Assembly (NCBI GenBank): GCA_001643675.2
Contig: LSRY02000029.1
Location: 1,054,001 to 1,118,000 of the forward strand
Direction of reading: 5' to 3'
Source of the DNA: Monocercomonoides exilis
Taxonomy: Eukaryota > Preaxostyla > Oxymonadida > Polymastigidae
Length of the DNA: 64,000 nucleotides
Positions 56,687 through 64,000 of this stretch are shown piece after piece; the first letter of the stretch is position 1, and every line of letters begins with the position of its first letter. Under the pieces are notes generated by a model. That model was not told the origin of the DNA and ran no database searches. It worked only from the letters and a program-made list of their open reading frames with translations. The position numbers and the translations under genes were made by a program.

Positions 56687-59600
56687 TTATAAATTGATTT
56701 GTTGAGAAGTGCATTTTGCACATTTGCTTTTTTTTCTGAGACTTTTCGTTTCTTTTACGTTGCTTTTTTCGTTTGTTTTCTGTTCAGTTGGCTTGTTTAA
56801 GTTATTTACAATTCTTTTTCTTTCTTTTTTTAGTCGGAAATTTGATTTATGGAATAAACAGCAAAGTTTTTGTGATGAAAGTGGCATCTGTGAAAGGGCA
56901 TTAATTCTGTTTGTAAATTGCGTTTTGTTTTCATCCACAGAAATTGGGCAATGCAATAACTGTTTCATCAATTCTGAACTAAAAGTTTGTTTTGAGGTGC
57001 CTTTCAAAACTCTTGAGCATCTTGTTCCTTGAAAAGAAGCGTGTGGTAAATTAGTATTTTTTTCACTGAATTCTGACGAAGAAGTTGCACTAACTGAACT
57101 TTTGTAAATGGTAATGAACTTCTTTTTGTTTTGATAGAATGATGCAGAAGCAAATGGTATAACAATTGTGTTGAAAACATTTAATTCGTCATTTTGGCTT
57201 GTATCGATTGAAGATTCTCTTTCATTCAAAATGAGCAACGGAACAGAATCAATATTGTCCGCTTGATTATTCAAATGGGATTGGTTAGTCAAACTTAATT
57301 TTCGCATTTTCAACAGCATTTCAGGATTTCGTTGAGCAGCGCTAGAATGTCCTGGTATTGCTTTAGACAAAGCTGTTATATAGCCATAGCCTTCGTTTTG
57401 TCTTTGAATGCTTTTTGTTTCAATGTGTGATGCCAGTAAAGATTGGCGATATCGAATCCAATCTGAATGGAAGCTTGCATCTGAACAGAAATATTCATCA
57501 GGGAAGAAAGAAAGGTAATCAGACGAAGCAACTGCCTTCACAAGTTCTTGAACGGAAAATCGTTGGATAGTATGCTCGTTCATCGTTGCTCTGATATGTG
57601 GATGGAAATGGTTAATATTAAGCCAAAAATCACGAAAGGGGGAGAATTCATGTTTAATTCTTGGGAATGCTGGCAAAAGTGGTTTCTTTGTTGTTGGAAC
57701 CCAATTTGAAGGATCTTCTTCGACAGTCGAATCGATCCACTTAAAAAACTGCTCATCAAATGTGAAGAGAGACATCGTAGGGAATAACGATGGCTGTGGA
57801 ATTAGCTTGTTTGAGATGCGCACATCAAAAATGGAATTCTCTTTTGTTGAATTTGTATTGCAGTTGAGGCTTCTCGAAGAAGAAGAAGAAAATGCTTGAC
57901 TTCTATCAGAAAGTGAATGATCTGAAGCTATTTCAGCACTAGGCGTTGATGGAGGACTGATGAAGTCAAATATAAGAGGACTCTCAAATTTTTCTGTTTG
58001 TGTTGCCTCTTGTAGAATTGAATGATTGTTCAATGAATAGTCTGTAGTCGTTTGGCGCTTTAGATGTTTCAGTTGATCCCTTTCCAAATCAGAGAGCATC
58101 TTTCGAATCTCCTTCTTTTCCATCTTTTTCTCTTTTCTTTGGATTTTATTTTGGAGTTCCTTCACATCTTGTTCGCTCATTCCTTCCTTCTCAGCGTTGC
58201 ACAGCATGGTTTTCAGCTCTTCAAGTGTAGGGTTCTTCTCTTCCATCTCCCATTTCCTCTCTTTTCTCTCATCGTCTTCTTCCATCTTCTTCTCTGCCTC
58301 GTCCCACATTGCGTTCTCCTCCTCATCCATAACTGACATCTTTTTAATCCAATACCCAAACTCTTTTTTAAACCGCCGAGCTTCTTTGATCTGCTTTCTG
58401 ATCAGTTCAAGTTTTCGCTCCTTGAATTCTGTGTTTGTGTTATCTTCATCAACTTCAGAGAAATCTTTTGCAGAATCACTGTCCGTCGAATTCGCACATG
58501 TACTGTTATCATCTGTATATGTCGTGCTTATTTTATTCTTCAGTTTTGCCTTCTGCTTTTTCAGTTCATGATCCTCTTTCCTCCACTGGCACTGTATCAG
58601 CGTTTCCTCCAGTTTGCACAAAAGTGACTCTCCTTTTCCACCTCCTTCAAGCTCCACATCCGCTGCAATCGTCGCCTGGCGAGTCTTCGGCGGCTCCCAA
58701 CGATGAAGAGCCTCTGAGAAATAGCGTTCGCTGTCTGAGTCTGAAAGCTCTGAGTCGTTTGAAGCATCTGCTGCTGCATCCGTCGAATGAGCAAAGATGC
58801 TATCTTTGTTGTGAGATGGCTTTTCTGAAAGAAAAGAGGCGTTTTTCGATGGGCTGCCATAAGACGTTTGAAGGGAAGTTTTGCTGTTGCTAATAAAAAA
58901 TAGGGACCTACGGAGCTGCTTGAATAGAGTCTGTTCTTTAATTAATTTGATTTGTTCGTATTTATCCCATGGTTCAATTTTCATTTGATTATCTGATAAA
59001 TGTTTGTTTGTTGCCCTTATAATATTGTCGTTTGATTGCGCATCCTCTGTTGCAGAGTTCAAGTGTTCGATGCGTGCATTCTGCTCACTAAAGATGCTCC
59101 CTTGTTGCTTTGTCGATGAAAAATCTTTGGAAATATTATTTTTAGGATTGAGTAAAAATTCTTCATCAATAATTCGTTCAAAAGAAGACTCTTTTGTGGT
59201 CGATGTGGTATCAGATGATTGCGAGACTTGCAAGCGTAAATTTCTTGGATCTAAGAGATGCTTTTTGCTTTCATGTTCATTGAGAGAAGATGAATCAGAC
59301 GAAGAAAATGAAATGCATGAATTCGCAAATAAATGTGAAGTAGATGAAAGTTTCGTTGACTCTCTATAATGTTCATCAAATTCGCTTTCTTTCAAATGGT
59401 CAAGCGCTTGCTTTTTTTGAAAATAATTTGTTCCTGCAAATGAAGTTAAGTATTGTTCAGTTGAAAAAGAAGAGTGAGTCAGGTTATGAGAATCGACAAG
59501 ATAATTAAAGCTGCCAAATAATTTCAAATTGTTCATTTTTGATAAATTATTAGCTAGTAATTCTTGTGCATTGTCAGAACTTTCGTTTTCTGATGTTATT

Positions 59601-59722
59601 TCAGTCTTTTGAATAAAAGAAGATGAATGTTCGGGTGAAATTCTTCTATTATCATCACAAATGTTTTCAAAATGTATGCAATGATTTAAAATCTCGTCAG
59701 TTAAAAAAGAACTAGTTTCCAT
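56687..59722 (-). CDS. Orphan coiled-coil protein of 1,011 residues
   Basis: An intronless frame from ATG 59722 to TAA 56687-56689. The N-terminal 300 residues are Ser/Asn-rich and probably disordered. A strongly charged coiled coil follows, coded at about 58060-58420 (EARRFKKEFGYWIKKM, then many Glu/Lys/Met heptads). A region with several Trp and Phe (coded at about 57480-57780) may be a small domain. The C-terminus is Lys-rich with a CAKC motif. There is no signal peptide, membrane span or catalytic signature. I do not recognise a family. It is convergent with the preceding gene, with only 53 nt between the stops. Confidence 0.7.
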   Translation of the reverse strand: METSSFLTDEILNHCIHFENICDDNRRISPEHSSSFIQKTEITSENESSDNAQELLANNLSKMNNLKLFGSFNYLVDSHNLTHSSFSTEQYLTSFAGTNYFQKKQALDHLKESEFDEHYRESTKLSSTSHLFANSCISFSSSDSSSLNEHESKKHLLDPRNLRLQVSQSSDTTSTTKESSFERIIDEEFLLNPKNNISKDFSSTKQQGSIFSEQNARIEHLNSATEDAQSNDNIIRATNKHLSDNQMKIEPWDKYEQIKLIKEQTLFKQLRRSLFFISNSKTSLQTSYGSPSKNASFLSEKPSHNKDSIFAHSTDAAADASNDSELSDSDSERYFSEALHRWEPPKTRQATIAADVELEGGGKGESLLCKLEETLIQCQWRKEDHELKKQKAKLKNKISTTYTDDNSTCANSTDSDSAKDFSEVDEDNTNTEFKERKLELIRKQIKEARRFKKEFGYWIKKMSVMDEEENAMWDEAEKKMEEDDERKERKWEMEEKNPTLEELKTMLCNAEKEGMSEQDVKELQNKIQRKEKKMEKKEIRKMLSDLERDQLKHLKRQTTTDYSLNNHSILQEATQTEKFESPLIFDFISPPSTPSAEIASDHSLSDRSQAFSSSSSRSLNCNTNSTKENSIFDVRISNKLIPQPSLFPTMSLFTFDEQFFKWIDSTVEEDPSNWVPTTKKPLLPAFPRIKHEFSPFRDFWLNINHFHPHIRATMNEHTIQRFSVQELVKAVASSDYLSFFPDEYFCSDASFHSDWIRYRQSLLASHIETKSIQRQNEGYGYITALSKAIPGHSSAAQRNPEMLLKMRKLSLTNQSHLNNQADNIDSVPLLILNERESSIDTSQNDELNVFNTIVIPFASASFYQNKKKFITIYKSSVSATSSSEFSEKNTNLPHASFQGTRCSRVLKGTSKQTFSSELMKQLLHCPISVDENKTQFTNRINALSQMPLSSQKLCCLFHKSNFRLKKERKRIVNNLNKPTEQKTNEKSNVKETKSLRKKSKCAKCTSQQINL

Positions 59723-60010
59723 GATTTTTGTTCATAATAAATTATTTTCTATCTTCCTTTAAATAAAAGAGAGAAAAATGAAGTTCAAAATATAAAAATA
59801 TGTTTAATAAATTAATGGAAAAAAACTTTTTTCACGAATAAACGGCCTTTCAACGCAAATTATTGAAAAAACGAAATTTTTTGTTTCGATTATAATTGTG
59901 AATTATCATTATGTTTAAGATCAGAAATACAAAAACAATATTTTCTGTGTGTAATAACCAGCTTTTCTTTAGAATCAGAAGAACTTTTCAATTAAAGTTT
60001 CTTGAGTACA

Positions 60011-62928
60011 ATGGAAAGAGAAAAGAACGATAAGTTTTTTGAATTTTTTAAACGAGACTGCCCACCAAGAGAAAGAATTACTTCTTTGAACTCGGTTCCA
60101 AAGACTTTCACTGGTCTAGCTCGTTTGATGGTAATTGCCCATATATTAAAAATATTATTCTTGAAGCAATTGTTCAATTTTTTTGTTTTCTTTTATGGTG
60201 ACATTTGAATTAAACATTGTAAGCATGCTCAAGCATGGGACCTTATACCAAAGTTCGTCGATCAATTGAGCCTTCCATCTTTATCATCTACACTTGTTTA
60301 TGCAAAGGCATACGCTTTGGTGTGCTTTCGTATTTTTATTTGCCATTTTTTTCAAAATATTTATTCTTTTAAGTTTCAAAATCATGAATACAGCCAATGC
60401 ATGAACAACTTATCTCAATACGGAGAAGCGTGTTATAGAAATCCAGGTATAAACGCATTTGTGAAAATTGTTGATATTTAAACTTTGAAAATGATCGTTT
60501 TTTGAATAAAAATAGATCCTTCAATTCCTTTTTCTCTTAGGTTGCTTTGGGGTTATATTCCATCTGAGTGTGGAGACCCTTATCTAGCAATTGATAGGTT
60601 AACGGCTATAATGTCATTGTGCCAAGGTATTTCATAGTTATAATAATCTGTAGTGATTCTATTGATATTAAATTTTCTATCAAAATAAATGCAAAAGTTC
60701 ATTATCACGAATTCCAAAAGGATGACTCCTCCGAGGCACAGCCTCTTCACAGCACAAGTTCCGGCTCCAACCCCTTTTCGACTGATTCGTTTTATGACAC
60801 GTTTGCTGGCGATCCACTGGGCTCTCCTATTTTAACAGCCACCACAATGCAAAGCACTCCAATGCGTTCTGCCTCCAGACCTCCTCCACCTACACGTCCT
60901 TTGAGCTCTTCAAGCTCTTCTTCTTCTGTGCTATCGACTCCGAAGCCACTCGGAGTAACCACTGTGAGTGCTGTTGATAGCGGAGGTTTTTCTTTATTTC
61001 TCTTTTCTCTTATTTTTAATATTTTGTCTTATTGAATTGTTTCTCCTTTTGTTTTTCTTTCTTTGTTTGTTTTCTGAAAATAGATCTGTTTATTGATCCT
61101 CTGTCTGGCCTTGTCATTGACTCCTCAAAAGATCAGTCAATATCTGAGCAGAACACCACAACACCACCAGCAGCATTATCATCATCCAAAGAAGAAGTCC
61201 TCTCGTCTTCAACTGCCCTCTCTTCACCCAAACTGGTCATTGACTCTTCCACTTCACAGCAGCTGTCCACTCCTTCGCTTGTCGACGAGCCGCTCGCTGC
61301 CTCTTCTCTTTCCACCTCCTCTTTCTCTCCCGTCATGTTGGATGTTGCCTCTCCCGCACCTCCACTCGCATCTGCCTCAGCTTCTGAGCCCAGCCCAGAC
61401 ACGCTGCTTCGCCTCGCTCCTCTTTCTGATCCGCAGCCACCGCCGTATTCACAGCCAGCTACTTCTCCTGCTGCCCCTTCTTCTCCTTCTGCTTCTGTTT
61501 CGTCAGCTCCTTTTTCTTCATCTTCCACTTCTTCAACTCAAATGGCGAATTCCTCTCATTCGCTGCTTGATCCGTTCGGCCCTTCTGTCCCGCCGTTTGC
61601 TGTGTCCACCATCAAAAGCCAGAACGATGTTGGCACAGCGTCCTGCCGCTTGAGAGCTGCTGCTGCACTTTCATATGCCTTTGTGAGGGTGGAAATGTGG
61701 AACGATGCGATAAGAGTGATGGACGAGGCGTTGGAATAGTTTGATTTGTGATTCATATGACAAGATGTTATTGTAATTCCTAACAATTTTTTTGATTTTT
61801 TTTTTTAATTTTGAAATTACATTTTTGTTATTATTATTATTCTGATTCACACGAATTATGTCGAATTGCAGCGCACCTGAAAAGTCATTGTATTTTGTGT
61901 ATTCGATGCTGATGCGACTGTTTCTTGAGGTTTGAATTTCTCCTTTTCAGCCACATCTTTTTGTTCATTTTATTGTATATTTTAACTTGTTTCTCTTTTC
62001 TTCGTCTTCTTTTCTTGTTCACTCAGATTGGGTCAATTGAAGCAGCTTCTATTTATTTGGCTGAAATGGAGCAAATTGCACCTCTTCAGGAAAAGACAAA
62101 CTCTCTTCTTTTGCACAAGTTTGTGAATATTGTCGTTATATTTGACGATATTTTCGATGATTTCTTAAAATTTCAATGTTTTTTTTTCCAATAACTTTAA
62201 TTTCTTTTTCTTTTTCTTTCTTTTTTGTTCATTAATCCTATAACTCTTGTTATTTGACATGTCATGTTTCTTCTTCAGAGGATTGCTCCAAATGGCTATG
62301 CATCAATATGGACAAGCCGCTTCCCTCTTTCGGAAGGTTGTCAAATCCAACCCCACAAATGTCATTGCAGTGAACAATTTGGCTGTTTGCATACTTTTTT
62401 TTCTTTATCCCTTCTATTCTTTGTTTATCTCTTCTGAATTATCATCATCCATTTAATGCCATTGTAATAACTCGTTTGTTATTTCTGTTGTCAATCAATT
62501 GCTTCTTTCAAATAAATTAACTGTATTTTCTTCTGTCCGTATGAACTTCAATGCAACAGCTGAGCTATCTCTATCAGGCAGTCACGCCTTCTTCAAAAGA
62601 GAAAAAAGAAAGGCCTGAAGAAGTTGAACACCCTGTTCTTCTTATTCAAAGGGCCATCGATGCCATTGAGCTTCTGTTCCGCTCTAATCCATATCAAACA
62701 CTGCACGAGGTATGTTTTCATTATTCTCTAAATGTTAAGTCATTTTATTGTTTCAAATAATTCTTTTGTGTGAATGGTATTTTGAACGTTTAGTCAATTA
62801 TTTCTGTTCTTTTCTTGCTCTACGACCTTCTTGCTGATAATCCTCTTCAAAAGAAGAATTTTATAAAGGAATGTGTTAAGCGTTATGGATCTTCGGACTT
62901 AAAATCTGATCTTATGTTCCAAGATTGA
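60011..62928 (+). CDS. TRAPPC12: TRAPPC12-like TPR protein of the TRAPP III complex
   Basis: Eleven exons fit one frame of 1,866 nt (621 residues): 60011-60130, 60224-60321, 60394-60446, 60516-60626, 60698-60985, 61084-61738, 61872-61929, 62027-62118, 62279-62384, 62560-62709, 62794-62928 (TGA). The family signature PFSLRLLWGYIP sits in exon 4, followed by the helix YLAIDRLTAIMSLC. TPR-like helices (ALSYAFVRVEMWNDAIRVMD, then QMAMHQYGQAASLFRKV and NPTNVIAVNNLA) lead to the conserved end LFLLYDLLADNPLQKKNFIK. TRAPPC12 tethers ER-derived and autophagy vesicles. Between exons 5 and 6 lies a Ser/Pro-rich insertion of roughly 250 residues (60700-61600) not usual for the family, presumably a disordered loop. 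Confidence 0.82.
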
Positions 62929-63131
62929 AAATGTTATTTCTGTATTATTTAATTTTCATTTTTCTTCAAATCCAATTTCATTTCAAATGTAATTTTTATC
63001 TTAATAATAACCTAAATTAGTTTTTGATTATAATTCTTTTATTTGTCATTTTAGTTAATTATTTATTATTTCTCTTTCTTTCGAAATGAGTAATAAACTT
63101 GAAAAGATCAAAATGGCCACTATTTAGTTTC

Positions 63132-64000
63132 ATGGAAACATCAAAAATAATTTTTCCCAAGTTTCGGACAAGACCGCACAGTAATCCATTGAGCGATCAA
63201 GTATTTGATTACCCAATTTCGCCAGAATATGTTGATTGGGGAAAATTATTTGATAAACCAGAACAAGAAATGTGGTGCGATTTAGGATGTGGTTATGGTG
63301 GTTTGCTTGAAACTCTTGGACCAAGATTCCCTAAAATCAATATAATTGGTATGGAACTGCGGGGTCAGGTTGTGGATTATGTTGAAAATCGAATTTTGAA
63401 GTTGAGACGAGGCGAAATTCCTTTTGATAAAATGAATGTGAATCCAGTCCCAAAAGATTGCAGGGGACGTATTCAAGGTACAGAATTAATTGAAGAGCAA
63501 CTTGAAGTAGATGCTGAGGAAGAAAAAAATGACAACGAAGGGCAACAAGAAAAGGATGAAAAAGATAACAAATCTGCTGATGATAATCAAGATGTCAGCC
63601 CACTTTTTCTAAGTTGTCCAGAACTTGCAATAGCTAATCCTATGAAAGGAGTTGATGTTACCGATCTTTCTTTTGCTCGTGATTCTCCTCCTGTTGTTCC
63701 AATACCCGAAGAAGCATTGAAGGATTATAAATTTCTTAATATTGGAGTGATTCGAGCAAATTCAATGAAAAACATGTCAAATTACTTTAAGAAAGGAGGC
63801 CTTACAAGAATGTTTATATTATTTCCAGATCCTCATTGGAAACATCAGCATATACGGAGAAGAGTTGTAAGTCCATCTCTTCTTGATGAATATGGATATT
63901 GCTTAGCTAAAGGCGGAAGAGTTTACACCATCACAGATGTTCCAATTGTGTACCATTGGATGGTGTGGTGCTTTGAACGTCATCCACTGTTTAAGCGCAT
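63132..64000 (+). CDS. METTL1: tRNA (guanine-N7-)-methyltransferase, 5' part
   Basis: The frame starts at ATG 63132 and is open to the window edge (289 codons, no stop). It is the METTL1/TRM8 family: RPHSNPLSDQ near the N-terminus, SAM motif DLGCGYGG at residues 50-57, IIGMELRG, then NIGVIRANSMKNM, and the catalytic-region motif FPDPHWKHQHIRRR at about 231. It puts m7G46 on tRNA with a WD40 partner (Trm82/WDR4). Between the SAM fold strands lies an acidic insertion of about 80 residues (115-195; Glu/Asp/Lys-rich, then Pro-rich) that typical members lack. The final residues lie beyond the right edge. ORF and motif evidence are strong. Confidence 0.92.
   Translation, partial: METSKIIFPKFRTRPHSNPLSDQVFDYPISPEYVDWGKLFDKPEQEMWCDLGCGYGGLLETLGPRFPKINIIGMELRGQVVDYVENRILKLRRGEIPFDKMNVNPVPKDCRGRIQGTELIEEQLEVDAEEEKNDNEGQQEKDEKDNKSADDNQDVSPLFLSCPELAIANPMKGVDVTDLSFARDSPPVVPIPEEALKDYKFLNIGVIRANSMKNMSNYFKKGGLTRMFILFPDPHWKHQHIRRRVVSPSLLDEYGYCLAKGGRVYTITDVPIVYHWMVWCFERHPLFKR

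Overview
The window reads as nuclear DNA of an AT-rich protist. Many genes are split by short (about 47-150 nt) GT-AG introns. Genes lie on both strands, low-complexity intergenic DNA is common, and the proteins carry long Ser, Pro and acidic tracts. Eukaryote-specific genes settle the domain: TRAPPC12, TSR3, the METTL1/TRM8 tRNA methyltransferase, a BAR protein and armadillo proteins. The stop codons used by the recognisable genes (TAA, TAG and TGA) indicate the standard code. Giant Pmp-like beta-helix surface proteins, a bacterial-type NAD synthetase and dense short introns suggest an anaerobic metamonad such as an oxymonad (Preaxostyla). That placement is inference from general knowledge and was not tested by a search.

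Layout. 0-4.8 kb (- strand): a decayed paralogue of the giant beta-helix family, with two in-frame TAA codons and one frameshift, running off the left edge. 5.82-7.86 kb: a pogo/Tc1-mariner-like DNA transposon with near-identical terminal inverted repeats, a TA duplication and a damaged DDE transposase. 8.8-16.8 kb (-): an intronless 2,666-residue protein with alpha-2-macroglobulin-like parts and a complete 76-residue ubiquitin unit in its interior. 17.3-22.1 kb (+): a large Ser-rich protein with an N-terminus resembling exocyst Exo70. 22.8-24.1 kb (-): a BAR-domain protein in about five exons. 24.1-27.2 kb: non-coding DNA with nested inverted repeats that look like foldback/MITE elements.

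27.2-33 kb: two helical-repeat-like proteins on opposite strands. 33.5-45.8 kb (+): an intact 4,088-residue type I membrane protein. It has a signal peptide, an ectodomain of repeated Pmp-like beta-helix modules, one membrane span and a cytosolic kinase-like domain lacking catalytic motifs. 46.5-50.1 kb (+): a seven-exon importin-alpha-like armadillo protein. 50.2-51.3 kb (+): ammonia-type NAD synthetase in four exons. 51.6-52.8 kb (-): TSR3. 53.1-56.6 kb (+): a small orphan gene, then a 2-phosphoglycerate-kinase-like protein with an altered P-loop. 56.7-59.7 kb (-): an orphan coiled-coil protein. 60.0-62.9 kb (+): TRAPPC12 in eleven exons. 63.1-64 kb (+): 5' part of the tRNA guanine-N7 methyltransferase.

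The genes do not form an operon-like system; this is a mixture of housekeeping genes, lineage-specific giants and mobile DNA. The strongest leads are the embedded ubiquitin unit, the beta-helix/pseudokinase receptor with its dead paralogue, the unusual splice-donor consensus and the nested inverted repeats at 25.3-26.4 kb. Exon boundaries were derived by hand from reading-frame continuity and GT-AG signals. I saw no tRNA, rRNA or CRISPR.
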